Assembly (NCBI RefSeq): GCF_900114315.1
Contig: NZ_FOSQ01000016.1
Coordinates: 5,418-69,417, forward strand
DNA from: Falsiroseomonas stagni DSM 19981
GTDB taxonomy: Bacteria; Pseudomonadota; Alphaproteobacteria; Acetobacterales; Acetobacteraceae
Direction: 5' to 3'
Length of the DNA: 64,000 bases
Shown here: in pieces, positions 38,436-47,783 of the stretch
Layout: each line of letters starts with the position of its first letter
Numbering within the stretch: the stretch's first letter is position 1
The notes under the pieces: model-generated
What the model was told of the DNA's origin: nothing
What the model saw: the letters and a program-made list of their open reading frames with translations, nothing else
Databases searched by the model: none
Program-made: the position numbers and the translations under genes

Positions 38436-39545
38436 ATGATCGAGGGTGAGTTCAGGAAGGAGGCGGCCGACACCCTGGCCGCCCCCGGCGCCACCCAGGC
38501 GCCCAAGCCCAATATCCGCCCGCAGCGCGCCACGCGCCGCATCAACCTGGCGCTGCAGGGCGGCGGCACCCACGGCGCCTTCACCTGGGGCGTACTGGAA
38601 CGGCTGCTGGAGGATGAGCGGCTGGAGTTCGAGGCCGTCTCCGGCACCTCCGCCGGCGCGGTCAATGCCGTGGTCTTCGTGCAGGGCCTCTGCGAAGGCG
38701 GGCGGGAGGGCGCGATCGCCGCGCTCGACCGCTTCTGGCGCGGCGCCGCCGCCCGGATGGCCGTCAGCCCCTTGCAGAACACGCCGATCGAGAAGGCGAT
38801 CTGGGGCCATGACCTCACCTGGTCCTTCGCCTACCAGGCCTTCGAGACGCTGACCCGCGTCCTGTCGCCCTACCAGATGAATCCCACGCCCTACGACTTC
38901 AACCCGCTGCGCCAGGTGCTGGAGGAAGCGGTGGACCCCGCCGTGCTCTGTCACGGCAACGGGCCGAAGCTCTTCATCTCCGCAACCTCCGTCCGCACCG
39001 GCAAGCCGCGGGTATTTTCCAAGGAGGAGGTGACGGTCGACACCATCCTCGCCTCCGCCTGCCTGCCGCAATTCTTCAAGGCGGTGGAGATCGATGGCGA
39101 GCCGTTCTGGGATGGCGGCTACCTCGGCAATCCCGCGCTCTGGCCGCTCTACGAACAGGGCGGGCCGCCCGACATCGTGCTGGTGCAACTGAACCCCATC
39201 GTGCGGGACGAATTGCCGACGCGCCCGACCGAGATCGTGAACCGCCTGAACGAGATCAGCTTCAACGCCTCCCTCATGGCGGAAATGCGCGCCATCGACT
39301 TCGTCCAGCGCCTGCTGGATGCCGGCCGGCTGGAACAGCCGCGCTACCGGCGCCTGTTCATCCACTGCATCGAGGATGAGCCGCGCATGCGCGAATTCCG
39401 CCTCTCCACCAAGCTGAACGGGGATTGGGAATTCCTCTCCACGCTGAAGCGCTACGGAAGGGAAGCCGCGGATCTCTGGCTCGCCACGCATTTCGACAAG
39501 CTGGGCAAGGAGAGCAGCGTCGATATCCGGGAACGGTTCCTCTGA
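38436..39545 (+). CDS. Patatin-like phospholipase/acyl hydrolase
   Basis: The protein has 369 residues. Oxyanion hole GGGTHG (42-47), nucleophile Ser72 in GTSAG and catalytic Asp226 in FWDGGYL make the patatin Ser-Asp dyad complete. After about 300 residues the C-terminal part is variable (KLNGDWEFLSTL). No signal peptide. Its place after bdhA suggests a role in lipid or polyhydroxybutyrate turnover, but this is inference; general lipid acyl hydrolase is the safe call. Confidence 0.85.
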   Translation: MIEGEFRKEAADTLAAPGATQAPKPNIRPQRATRRINLALQGGGTHGAFTWGVLERLLEDERLEFEAVSGTSAGAVNAVVFVQGLCEGGREGAIAALDRFWRGAAARMAVSPLQNTPIEKAIWGHDLTWSFAYQAFETLTRVLSPYQMNPTPYDFNPLRQVLEEAVDPAVLCHGNGPKLFISATSVRTGKPRVFSKEEVTVDTILASACLPQFFKAVEIDGEPFWDGGYLGNPALWPLYEQGGPPDIVLVQLNPIVRDELPTRPTEIVNRLNEISFNASLMAEMRAIDFVQRLLDAGRLEQPRYRRLFIHCIEDEPRMREFRLSTKLNGDWEFLSTLKRYGREAADLWLATHFDKLGKESSVDIRERFL

Positions 39546-39716
39546 GGCATCTCCTATCACCGCCATAGGCAGCGCCGCCTCCCTTCGATTTCTTCCACTC
39601 CCTGCCTGCAACGAAGGCAATCCCTATCGCCCCCACAGGCGCTTCGGATTGGAAGCGCGCCGCCCGCCCGGGCTTCATCACCGCATCGAGGAACGATGCG
39701 GAGAGGAGCTTCGGCG

Positions 39717-40091
39717 ATGGACAGAACCGCCCCCCAGGCCTGGGCCTGCGAGCCCGAGGAACCGCCCCCCTTCAGCCGCTGGCGCACCGGCCCCCTACAC
39801 ACGCGCCTCCGCGCCCGCGATCCCGTCCGCCTCTGGCACCCCGGCGATGGCGACCTCCGCCTGACGGAGGCCGATGGGGTGGAGACGCTGCAACTCGACG
39901 ATACCGGCTGGACCCTGGCGCAGATCCTCGACGCCATCGTGCTGGAGCCGCGCAGCGCGAAGCCCGAGGCGAGCATCGGCGCTGTCGATGTCCAGCGCGT
40001 CTGCGGCCGCCTCACCATCGGGCGGGAGACGATCCGCTTCCGCGGCATCCTGCGGATCGTCGTCGGCGGCTGGTCGCTCTACAAGCGATGA
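39717..40091 (+). CDS. Hypothetical protein
   Basis: The protein has 124 residues from ATG 39717, with GAGAGGAG upstream; a longer frame exists from 39696. It is rich in charged residues (LHTRLRARDPVRLWHPGDGD, EPRSAKPEASIGAVDVQRVCGRLTIG) with no signal peptide or membrane segment. Codon use resembles its neighbours. I do not recognise the family. It ends two bases from the convergent alcohol dehydrogenase stop. Confidence 0.6.
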   Translation: MDRTAPQAWACEPEEPPPFSRWRTGPLHTRLRARDPVRLWHPGDGDLRLTEADGVETLQLDDTGWTLAQILDAIVLEPRSAKPEASIGAVDVQRVCGRLTIGRETIRFRGILRIVVGGWSLYKR

Positions 40092-40092
40092 C

Positions 40093-41265
40093 CTACGGCG
40101 TCAGCACCACCTTGATGCAGCCATCCTTCTTGTCGCGGAAGGTGTCGTAGGCCGCGGGGCCTTCCTCCAGCGGCAGGCGGTGCGTGATGACGAAGCTCGG
40201 ATCGATCTCGCCCTTGTCGATCCGGTCCAGCAGCGGCTGGAGGAAGCGCTGCGCGTGGGTCTGCCCCATGCGCATCGTCAGCCCCTTGCCGAAGGCGGCG
40301 CCCATCGGGAATTTGTCGGGGAAGCCGACATAGACGCCGGGGACGGAGACGGTGCCGCCCTTGCGGCAGCAATGGATGGCCTGGCGCAGCGCATGGATGC
40401 GGTCCGTCGTCAGCCCCACCGCCGCCTTCGCCTTGTCCATCATCGCATCCATGCTGCCGAGGCCATGCGATTCCGCCCCCACGGCATCGATGCAGACATC
40501 GGGGCCACGGCCCTTGGTCATCACCTGCAACTGGTCGTGGACGTCGAGCTTGGTGAAGTCGATCACCTCCGCCTTGCCCTGCATCCGCGCCATCTCCAGC
40601 CGTTCCGGCACACGGTCGATGGCGATGACGCGCCCGGCGCCGAGCAGCCAGGCGGAGATGATCGCCATCTGCCCCACCGGCCCGCAGCCCCAGACGGCAA
40701 CGGTATCGCCGGGCTGGATGTTGCCCTGCTCCGCCGCCTGCCAGCCCGTCGGCAGGATGTCCGACAGGAACAGCACTTTCTCATCCGGCTGGTCGCTGCG
40801 CACCACCACCGGCCCGACATCGGCATGCGGCACCCGCAGGTACTGCGCCTGCCCGCCGGGATAGCCGCCATAGAGATGCGAGTAGCCGAACAGCCCCGCC
40901 CCCGCCTGGCCCTGCAATTCCGCCAGCGCCGCGGCATCGGGGTTGGTCGTGTCGCAGCAGGAGAACAGCGACTTCTCGCAGAAGAAGCAGGATCCGCAGG
41001 CGATGACGAAGGGCACCACCACGCGGTCCCCCTTCTTCAGCCGCGTGACCTCCGGCCCCACTTCCTCGACGATGCCCATGGGCTCATGGCCCATGATATC
41101 GCCCGCCTTCATCATCGGCACGTAGCCGTCATACAGATGCAGGTCGCTGCCGCAGATCGCGGTGGCGGTGACGCGGATGATGGCGTCGCCCGGCTGCTCG
41201 ATCCGCGGATCGGGCACCGTATCCACCCGCATGTCGCCCTTGCCGTGCCAGCAGATCGCCCGCAT
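40093..41265 (-). CDS. Zinc-dependent alcohol dehydrogenase (formaldehyde dehydrogenase-like)
   Basis: The protein has 390 residues from ATG 41265, preceded by AAGGAG. Catalytic zinc region [10 protein letters not shown] and [12 protein letters not shown], structural zinc Cys cluster ACGSCFFC with another CC close by, and the Rossmann [11 protein letters not shown]. This group includes glutathione-independent formaldehyde dehydrogenase-like and threonine dehydrogenase-like MDR enzymes. The substrate is not certain. Single gene with 59 bp before the DUF3293 gene. Confidence 0.85.
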   Translation of the reverse strand: MRAICWHGKGDMRVDTVPDPRIEQPGDAIIRVTATAICGSDLHLYDGYVPMMKAGDIMGHEPMGIVEEVGPEVTRLKKGDRVVVPFVIACGSCFFCEKSLFSCCDTTNPDAAALAELQGQAGAGLFGYSHLYGGYPGGQAQYLRVPHADVGPVVVRSDQPDEKVLFLSDILPTGWQAAEQGNIQPGDTVAVWGCGPVGQMAIISAWLLGAGRVIAIDRVPERLEMARMQGKAEVIDFTKLDVHDQLQVMTKGRGPDVCIDAVGAESHGLGSMDAMMDKAKAAVGLTTDRIHALRQAIHCCRKGGTVSVPGVYVGFPDKFPMGAAFGKGLTMRMGQTHAQRFLQPLLDRIDKGEIDPSFVITHRLPLEEGPAAYDTFRDKKDGCIKVVLTP

Positions 41266-41324
41266 CGCCGTTCTCCTTCGTGGTCGGAGGGGCAACGGGG
41301 GGTGGCGCGCGGGGTTGCGCGCCG

Positions 41325-41705
41325 TTACGCGGCCAGCAGCCGCGCGGGTCGGCCGCGTTCGACCATGACGATGGCGTGCTGGCGGAACCGCCGGGCGAGG
41401 CCCTGCAGCCGCGCCGGTTCCCCTTCCACCAGCAGGTGATGCTCCGCCCAGGCGCGGCCCCTGCCCCAGCCCTCGCCGATCACACGAACGGCCACCGCCT
41501 CGCGCAGCCGGTCCTGCATGCGGTCGTTCCAGCCCCAGGGCATGGCGCGGCTCAGGGGGTTCCAGGCCGTGATGAAGCCCGCCCGCCGCACCCCGTGCCG
41601 CGCCAGCAGCGCATCCAGGGCAGGCGACCGGCGGCCGATCCGCGCCACCGCGCCCTCGGCCTCATAGGCGGTCGCGCGGAAGGCGCGGATCAGCCGGGCA
41701 TTCAT
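41325..41705 (-). CDS. DUF3293 domain-containing protein
   Basis: The protein has 126 residues. The segments [14 protein letters not shown] and [20 protein letters not shown], then RQHAIVMVE, match DUF3293, a small family of unknown function. There is no membrane segment. Start overlaps the rlmI stop by four bases, suggesting coupled translation. Confidence 0.75.
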   Translation of the reverse strand: MNARLIRAFRATAYEAEGAVARIGRRSPALDALLARHGVRRAGFITAWNPLSRAMPWGWNDRMQDRLREAVAVRVIGEGWGRGRAWAEHHLLVEGEPARLQGLARRFRQHAIVMVERGRPARLLAA

Positions 41706-42886
41706 GCGAGGTGCAGCAGAAGCCCCTTCAGATACGCGCTCTCCGGCAGCGCCGGATGCACGGGATGGTCGGGCCCCGCGCCGACACTCGCCAGGATCCG
41801 GGCCTCCCGCCGCGCCTTGTGCACGCCCCAGGTCACGGCCTCCGCGAAATCGGGCGGGGCGACGTGGTGGGAGCAGGAGGCGATGAACAGGATGCCGTCC
41901 GGCGAAACGAGCCCCGCCGCCAGCCGCGCCAGCTTGGCATAGCCGCGCAGCGCCGCCGGCTGGTCCTTCCGCGTCTTGGCGAAGGCAGGCGGGTCCGTCA
42001 CCACCACCTCGAAGCGCCGGCCGCTGGCGGCCATCTTCTCCAGGTGGTCCAGCGCCTCCGCCTTCAGCGCCGTCACGCGGTCTCCGAACCCCGCCAGCCG
42101 CGCGGCCTGCATCGCCAGGTCCAGCGCATGCTCGCTGCGGTCCAGCAGCGTGACTTCGCGCGCCCCCGCCGCCGCGGCGGCCAGGCCGAAGCCGCCGGTG
42201 TGGCAGAAGGCGTCCAGCATCGTCCGCCCGGCGCAGAAGCGCGCGACCATGGCGCGGTTGGCGCGCTGGTCGAAGAACCAGCCGGTCTTCTGCCCGCCCA
42301 GCAGGTCCACCGGGAAGCGAAGCCCCGATTCCTCGACCGTCGCGGTGCCGTCGCTGCCATGCAGCAGCGTCACCGCCTCCTCCATCCCTTCCAGCTTCCT
42401 CACCGCGCTGTCGTTGCGCGCCACCACCAGCCGGGGGTCGAACAAATCCCGCAGCGCGGCCAGGATATGCGGCGTCGCCGCCTCCATCCCCGCCGTGTTG
42501 GCCTGCATCGCGACGGAATCGCCGTAGCGGTCGATGATCAGGCCCGGCAGCCCATCGGCCTCCGCATGCACCAGGCGGTAGAAGGGCGTGTCGAACATCC
42601 GGTCGCGCAGCGCCAGGCAGGCGCCGATCCGCGCCCTGTACCAGGCCGCGTCGCAGGCCGCGTCGGGGCTGGCATCCAGGCGGCGCGCCGCGATCAGGCT
42701 GTGCGGGTTGAAATGCCAGGCGCCATGCTTCTGCCCGTCATCGCCTTCCAGCCGCACCACGATGCCGGGCGGCAGGGCGCGCAGCGCCGGGGACATGGCG
42801 ATCTCGTTGGAGAAGGCCCAAGGGTGCCCCGCCTTCACGCGGCGGTCGCCGCCCGGGGCCAGGCGGATCAGGGGACGGTCTGTCAT
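41702..42886 (-). CDS. rlmI: Class I rRNA large-subunit methyltransferase, RlmI-like
   Basis: The protein has 394 residues. N-terminal PUA-like domain (about 1-80: RRVKAGHPWAFSNEI), a middle RNA-binding linker, and a SAM domain with DAFCHTGGFGLAAAAAGA and motif IV VTDPPAFAKT. Cys in motif VI ASCSHHV is the likely catalytic Cys of this m5C class. RlmI methylates C1962 of 23S rRNA in E. coli; by similarity this is the probable role here. It is coupled to DUF3293 and preceded by an EamA gene. Confidence 0.85.
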   Translation of the reverse strand: MTDRPLIRLAPGGDRRVKAGHPWAFSNEIAMSPALRALPPGIVVRLEGDDGQKHGAWHFNPHSLIAARRLDASPDAACDAAWYRARIGACLALRDRMFDTPFYRLVHAEADGLPGLIIDRYGDSVAMQANTAGMEAATPHILAALRDLFDPRLVVARNDSAVRKLEGMEEAVTLLHGSDGTATVEESGLRFPVDLLGGQKTGWFFDQRANRAMVARFCAGRTMLDAFCHTGGFGLAAAAAGAREVTLLDRSEHALDLAMQAARLAGFGDRVTALKAEALDHLEKMAASGRRFEVVVTDPPAFAKTRKDQPAALRGYAKLARLAAGLVSPDGILFIASCSHHVAPPDFAEAVTWGVHKARREARILASVGAGPDHPVHPALPESAYLKGLLLHLA

Positions 42887-42905
42887 GGGGGGCGTAATGC
42901 CCCGA

Positions 42906-43796
42906 TCAGCCCCGCACCGCCAGCACCACGCCGCTGACCGTCAGGGACAGCGCCAGCACCTCCCGCAGCCCCAGCGGCTCCCCCAGGATCAGCGCGGCAC
43001 TCACCACCCCCACCACCGGCGTCAGCAGCGTGCCCGCCGCGGCGGCGGAGGCCGGCAGCCGCCGCAGCGTTCCGAACCACGCCAGGTAACACAGCCCCAG
43101 CGGCCCGATGCCCCCATAGAGGATCAGCAGCCACCCCTGCGTCGTCACCGCCGGGAAGTCCGGCCGCTCCACCAGCAGCGCGCCCAGCAGCAGCGGCAGC
43201 GTCCCCAGTCCCATCTGCCAGATCACGGAGGATGCCGGCGGCAGCCCCAGCGGCCAGCGCTTCGTCACCACCGTGCCGAGCGAGAACAGGATCGCCCCCG
43301 TCAGCGCGAAGCCGACGCCGGGCAGCTTGCCCATCCCGGCCTCCACCCCCTGCGCCAGCACCAGCACCGCGAGCCCCGTGAGCCCGACGCCGAGCGCCAG
43401 CAGGCGCCGCGCCGTCAGCCTCTCCCCCAGCACCAGCCAGGCGAAGATAGAGGCCCAGACCGGCATGGTGTAGCAGACGATCGTCGCCTCCCCCGCCGCC
43501 AGCCAGACCAGGGAGAAGGAGGCCAGGCCCATCCAGGCCGTCACGTTCAGGAGCGACGCGCCGATCAGCCGCGGCCAGAGCCCCCGCGGCACCGCCAGCG
43601 ATTCGCCCCGCCAGCGCGCGATCGCCGCCAGCAGGCCGATGCCGACCAGCGCGCAGATGACGCGCATGGAAAAGGGCGGCACCTCCACTAGCAGCAGCTT
43701 CATGGCCGGCCAGTTGAAGCCCCAGCCCGTGACGGTGGCCAGCAGCAGCAGCAGCCCGACGGGATCTGGACGCGCGGCGGGGCTGGCTGGGGGCAT
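42906..43796 (-). CDS. EamA/DMT family transporter
   Basis: The protein has 296 residues and about ten transmembrane helices in two EamA halves (DPVGLLLLLATVTGWGFNWP; later LPGVGFALTGAILFSLGTVV). The conserved AGEATIVCYTMPVWASI and ASAAAAGTLLTPVVGVVSA patterns of the drug/metabolite superfamily are present. It probably exports amino acids or other metabolites through the inner membrane. It lies upstream of rlmI on the same strand. Confidence 0.88.
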   Translation of the reverse strand: MPPASPAARPDPVGLLLLLATVTGWGFNWPAMKLLLVEVPPFSMRVICALVGIGLLAAIARWRGESLAVPRGLWPRLIGASLLNVTAWMGLASFSLVWLAAGEATIVCYTMPVWASIFAWLVLGERLTARRLLALGVGLTGLAVLVLAQGVEAGMGKLPGVGFALTGAILFSLGTVVTKRWPLGLPPASSVIWQMGLGTLPLLLGALLVERPDFPAVTTQGWLLILYGGIGPLGLCYLAWFGTLRRLPASAAAAGTLLTPVVGVVSAALILGEPLGLREVLALSLTVSGVVLAVRG

Positions 43797-43848
43797 CCGA
43801 TACCCTTAGCCCGCGCATCCCCGCGCCGGAACCCGGCGGCGCCGCCGG

Positions 43849-44523
43849 CTACATCCCCGGCCGCCCGCCATCCCCCACGCTGGTGCCGCGCGGCGGCGGC
43901 ACAGGGCCCGTGGGCATGGCCCGCACCGCATCGATGCCGACATCGCAGTTCAGGTCGAGTTCGTCGCTGGACGATTCGCGCGGCCTGAAGCTCAGGTAGC
44001 CGAAGTGATCCTCGCAGCGGGATGCGTGGCGGCGGCGCAACTCATGGAACAGGTTGTCCGGCGTATCCAGGCCGGGGATCTCCCGCCCCACCAGCCCGGC
44101 CGTGGCGAAGGCAAGGGCCGCATGGCTGGCGCAGTTCCAGCCGACCAGGCTGAAGCTGCCGGGACGCGACCGCATCGCCCGCCAGGCGCCCACGAAGCGC
44201 GCCTGCTCCGCCGCCGTCACCCGGATCAGCAGGACGCCCGAGACCACGTTCCTGGCGGTCGCATCCGCCAGGTTCACGTACCAGGGGCGGTAGGAGGCGA
44301 AGGCCGCGAAGCCATAGACCTGGCCCGGCACGTCCATGCCCAGCGTCCCCCGATCCTCCGTCGCCGCATCGACGAAGAAGCCGACCGGCGCGCCGGAGGG
44401 CATGATGACATCGGCATGCCCCTCGCCCGGCGGGGGCACGCCGCGGGCCGTCTTGTGGCGGACGACCAGGGCGATGCTGCCCCGGTTCGGAAAGGGCAGG
44501 CTGCTGCTGGCGCCGAATGTCAT
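43849..44523 (-). CDS. Hypothetical protein with possible Cys-His hydrolase signature
   Basis: The protein has 224 residues and a good GGCGGAGGAA ribosome site. No signal peptide. A conserved-looking GEGHADVIMPSG with His36 comes before WNCASHAALAF with Cys131 at a helix start. His before Cys is the order of permuted papain-fold (NlpC/P60-like) enzymes. The sequence between (VYGFAAFASYRPWYVNLA) could be the beta core. I do not recognise the family, and the catalytic reading is speculative. Alone between EamA and a class II aldolase gene. Confidence 0.55.
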   Translation of the reverse strand: MTFGASSSLPFPNRGSIALVVRHKTARGVPPPGEGHADVIMPSGAPVGFFVDAATEDRGTLGMDVPGQVYGFAAFASYRPWYVNLADATARNVVSGVLLIRVTAAEQARFVGAWRAMRSRPGSFSLVGWNCASHAALAFATAGLVGREIPGLDTPDNLFHELRRRHASRCEDHFGYLSFRPRESSSDELDLNCDVGIDAVRAMPTGPVPPPRGTSVGDGGRPGM

Positions 44524-44581
44524 GCTTCCTCCGCCACACGTCTTCAGGGTATTTCCCGAAGCTCAGCAACCGGAGGTAATC

Positions 44582-45370
44582 TCAGTCAAGAAAATCCGGT
44601 TCCTCGCGGGACAGGATCCGCTTCACGCTCTCCAGCGCCAGGCGGGCGCTCTCCCGGTCCCCTTCCCGCATCTGCGCGGCCGTCTTGGCGGCGATGTCGG
44701 GGCGGACCTGCTTCAGGGGCCGGCCGGTGGACAGCGCCAGGCGCTGCGCCTCCGCCGCGCGTTCCAGGTAGTACAGGTCGTCCCACGCCTCCGCGATGGT
44801 CGGCCCCACCACCATCACGCCGTGGTTCTTCATGAAGACGATGTCGGCATCCCCGATGGAGGCCGCGATGCGGTCGCCCTCATCGGTGTCGAGTGCGAGG
44901 CCGTTGTAGTCCTCGTCCACCACCGTCCGGCCCAGGAACTTCAGCGCGGATTGCCCGGCGAAGAGCAGGGGCGGCCCCTCCGTCATCGCCAGCGCCGTCG
45001 CATTCGGCATGTGGGTGTGGAAGGCCGCCTTCGCGCGCGGGACGTTCTTGTGGATGCGGGCATGGATGAAGAAGGCCGTCGCCTCCGGCACGCCGTCGCC
45101 GGCAATCACGTTGCCCTCGAAGTCGCAGATCAGCAGGCGGGATGCCGTGACCTCGCTGAACGCCCAGCCATAGGGGTTCACCAGGAACAGGTCATCGCGG
45201 CCGGGCACGACGAAGGAGAAGTGGTTGCAGATGCCCTCATGCAGGCCAAGCCGCGCCGCCATGCGGAAACAGGCGGCCAGATCCACCCGCGCCTGCCGTA
45301 CCGCATCGGCGTCCAGCGCCGTATTCCGCAGCACAGCAGGCGCCGCTGCGCCGCCAAGGGCATGGGCCAT
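44582..45370 (-). CDS. Class II aldolase/adducin family protein
   Basis: The protein has 262 residues from ATG 45370, with GCGGAGGAA upstream; the frame open to 45415 is not used. Zinc-site motifs HEGICNHFSF, FHTHMPNATALA and MKNHGVMVVG are seen, as in L-fuculose phosphate aldolase-like proteins (AraD, FucA, MtnB). Substrate unknown. It is divergent from the AhpD-like gene starting at 45439; the 68-bp gap must hold both promoters. Confidence 0.87.
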   Translation of the reverse strand: MAHALGGAAAPAVLRNTALDADAVRQARVDLAACFRMAARLGLHEGICNHFSFVVPGRDDLFLVNPYGWAFSEVTASRLLICDFEGNVIAGDGVPEATAFFIHARIHKNVPRAKAAFHTHMPNATALAMTEGPPLLFAGQSALKFLGRTVVDEDYNGLALDTDEGDRIAASIGDADIVFMKNHGVMVVGPTIAEAWDDLYYLERAAEAQRLALSTGRPLKQVRPDIAAKTAAQMREGDRESARLALESVKRILSREEPDFLD

Positions 45371-45438
45371 GGGGGGTTCCTCCGCGTTACGGCCCCATGC
45401 ATCGCAAGCCGGCACCGATCCGGCAAGGAGGACACAGC

Positions 45439-46032
45439 ATGACCACCCCGATCAGCGCCTTCCCGATCCCCGACATCGCCACCCTGCCCGATGACCTCCG
45501 CGCCCGCATCCTGGCGGTGCAGGAGAAATCGGGCTTCGTGCCCAACATCTTCCTGGCGCTGGCCTGGCGGCCCGAGGAATTCCGCGCCTTCATGGCCTAT
45601 CACGACGCCCTGATGAACAAGCGGGAAGGGCTGCCCGCCGCGGAGCGGCAAAGTCTTACAGCCGCGGAGCGGGAGATGATCGTCGTCGCGATCTCCGCCG
45701 CCAACCAGTGCCAATATTGCGTGGTGGCGCATGGCGCCATCCTGCGCGTCCGCGCCAAGGACCCCGCGATCAGCGAGCTGGTCGGCGCGAATTGGCGGAA
45801 GGCCCCCCTCACCCCGCGCGGCCGCGCCATCCTGGCCTTCGCCACGAAGGTCGCGGCGGAAGCGCACCTGGTGACGGAGGCCGACCGGGCGGCGCTGCGC
45901 GATGCCGGGCTGACCCAGGACGAGGCCTGGGACGTCGCCGCCATCGCCGCCTTCTTCTCCATGTCGAACCGCCTGGCCAATGCGATCGACCTGAAGCCCA
46001 ATGCCGAGTTCCAGGCGATCGGGCGCGCCTAG
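45439..46032 (+). CDS. AhpD-like carboxymuconolactone decarboxylase family protein (peroxidase-related)
   Basis: The protein has 197 residues from ATG 45439, with AAGGAGG upstream. The all-helical CMD domain includes the active site CQYCVVAHGA, a CxxC followed by His as in AhpD and the uncharacterised peroxidase-related enzymes. The N-terminal KSGFVPNIFLALAWRPEEF is typical of the latter group. A redox role (peroxide defence) is likely, but the physiological reductant is unknown. Confidence 0.85.
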   Translation: MTTPISAFPIPDIATLPDDLRARILAVQEKSGFVPNIFLALAWRPEEFRAFMAYHDALMNKREGLPAAERQSLTAAEREMIVVAISAANQCQYCVVAHGAILRVRAKDPAISELVGANWRKAPLTPRGRAILAFATKVAAEAHLVTEADRAALRDAGLTQDEAWDVAAIAAFFSMSNRLANAIDLKPNAEFQAIGRA

Positions 46033-46074
46033 GCCAGGCTGCGGCATACGCCCATCTTCGGGTCCTAGGAGGTC

Positions 46075-46171
46075 GAAGGGGGAGCGCTGCTCCCCCTTCA
46101 CCCCCTCGCCAAGGGCCAGCGGGCCCTTGGAACCCAGGCCATTGACGATGGTCCAGGGGGCTCTGCCCCCC
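46075..46171. repeat. Cluster of GC-rich hairpin repeats after the AhpD-like gene
   Basis: Three strong inverted repeats lie in 97 bases. GAAGGGGGAGC (46075-46085) pairs perfectly with 46089-46099. CCAAGGGCC (46109-46117) pairs with 46122-46130. GGGGGC (46156-46161) pairs with GCCCCC (46165-46170) around TCT. The first may end the upstream gene's transcript. The set looks like a repeated intergenic element. The rest of 46033-46371 holds no gene that I can see. Confidence 0.55.
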
Positions 46172-46371
46172 ACATCTCCAGGAAGGGGCGGATGGGGCGC
46201 GGGGAAGGCAGCGCCTACCCCGCATCACCAGCGCCCCCATCCCCTTGTCCGTGCTGACAAAACCCTCCCGCGATCGAAGCGTGACCCCGACAGGGACGGC
46301 GGGGAGAGAGGGTTGGGTCAGCGGGCCACCCCAGGATAAGGTCCGCCCCGACCACGCAGGGACCGGAATGC

Positions 46372-47619
46372 ATGAGCGGCAGCAACCAGCGGATCGACGG
46401 CCAGCGCCTGTGGGACGGCCTGATGGCCATGGCGCGCCACGGCGCCACGCCGAAGGGCGGCGTCCGGCGCCTGACGCTGACCGCCATCGATCAGGCCGCG
46501 CGCGACGATTTCCGCGCGCAATGCGAGGCGCTGGGCCTGACGGTGCGCGTGGACGCCATCGGCAACATGTTCGCGCGGCGAGAGGGCCGCGAGCCCACGC
46601 GCCTGCCGGTCCTCTTCGGCTCCCACCTCGACAGCCAGCCCAGTGGCGGGAAATTCGATGGCGCGCTCGGCGTGATGGCGGGGCTGGAGGTGATGCGCAC
46701 GCTGCACGACCTCGGCATCACCACCGAGGCGCCGCTGGAGCTGGTGAACTGGACGGATGAGGAAGGCAGCCGCTTCGGCCTCAGCCTGATGGGCAGCGGC
46801 ACCTGGGCGGGCGTCTATCCCATCCAGCGCAGCTACGCCCTCAAGGACATCGATGGCGTGACGGTCGAATCCGCCCTCCAGGGGATCGGCTACCAGGGCA
46901 CGCAGCCCGCCGAGCCCTTCCCCGCCGACAGCTATTTCGAACTCCACATCGAACAGGGCCCGATCCTGGAGAAGGAAGGCGCGCGCATCGGCATCGTCAC
47001 CGGCGCGCAGGCGCAGGTCTGGTGGGATGCGCGCATCACCGGCCAGGACAGCCATGCCGGCACCACGCCCCCCTATGCCCGCCGCGATGCGCTGGTGGCG
47101 GCCGCGCAGGTCATCACCCTGGTGGACCGCCTGATGCGCAACCATGGCGATGACGGCCGCGGCACCGTCGGATTCCTCAAGGTCGAGCCCAACAGCCGCA
47201 ACGTCATCCCGGGCGAGGTCAGCTTCAGCATCGAATTCCGCCACCCCGACAGCGCCGCCATCGCGGCGCTGGCGCGCGACTTCCCGGCGATGGCGCAGGC
47301 CGCGGTCACCCCCACCGGCTGCACCCTCGAACTCACGCCGGTCCTGCACTATGATGCGCAACCCTTCGATGCCGATTGCGTCGCGCTGGTCGAAGCGGCC
47401 GCGCAGCGCCTCGGCCACCCCGCGCGCCGGATCGTCTCCGGCGCCGGTCACGACGCCGTCTATGTCGCCCGCCGGATGCCCGCCGCCATGATCTTCACCC
47501 CCTGCAAGGACGGCCTGTCCCACAACGAGGCCGAGAGCATCGAGCCGGAGGAGGCCGAGGCGGGTTGCCAGGTGCTATTCGAGGCGGTGGTCGCCCGCGC
47601 CAACCGGAGCCTGGTCTGA
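46372..47619 (+). CDS. Zn-dependent hydantoinase/carbamoylase (M20 family amidohydrolase)
   Basis: The protein has 415 residues. Family motifs: metal-binding FGSHLDSQPSGGKFDGALGV, NWTDEEGSRFG, ELHIEQGPILE, GQDSHAGTTP, and SGAGHDAVYVA near the end with HNEAE. Members include N-carbamoyl-L-amino-acid hydrolase, beta-ureidopropionase and allantoate amidohydrolase. The sequence does not settle which. Cytoplasmic. It probably works in pyrimidine or purine-nitrogen recovery. A start with MSGSNQR is taken; no strong ribosome site is seen. Confidence 0.87.
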   Translation: MSGSNQRIDGQRLWDGLMAMARHGATPKGGVRRLTLTAIDQAARDDFRAQCEALGLTVRVDAIGNMFARREGREPTRLPVLFGSHLDSQPSGGKFDGALGVMAGLEVMRTLHDLGITTEAPLELVNWTDEEGSRFGLSLMGSGTWAGVYPIQRSYALKDIDGVTVESALQGIGYQGTQPAEPFPADSYFELHIEQGPILEKEGARIGIVTGAQAQVWWDARITGQDSHAGTTPPYARRDALVAAAQVITLVDRLMRNHGDDGRGTVGFLKVEPNSRNVIPGEVSFSIEFRHPDSAAIAALARDFPAMAQAAVTPTGCTLELTPVLHYDAQPFDADCVALVEAAAQRLGHPARRIVSGAGHDAVYVARRMPAAMIFTPCKDGLSHNEAESIEPEEAEAGCQVLFEAVVARANRSLV

Positions 47620-47783
47620 TGCCCGGCCGTGGCAAGGGCCGGCGGGGAACCCCGCCGCGGGGCAGGCCCACCGCGCCGGCGCGCCCTGCCGTACCCGTGA
47701 AGGGCCCCAACCCTTCCGTGAGTGGCACGGCCGCACCGCCCATGTCTTCTTCCCTCCCAGACAGCAGCGAGCGACGCACCCCC

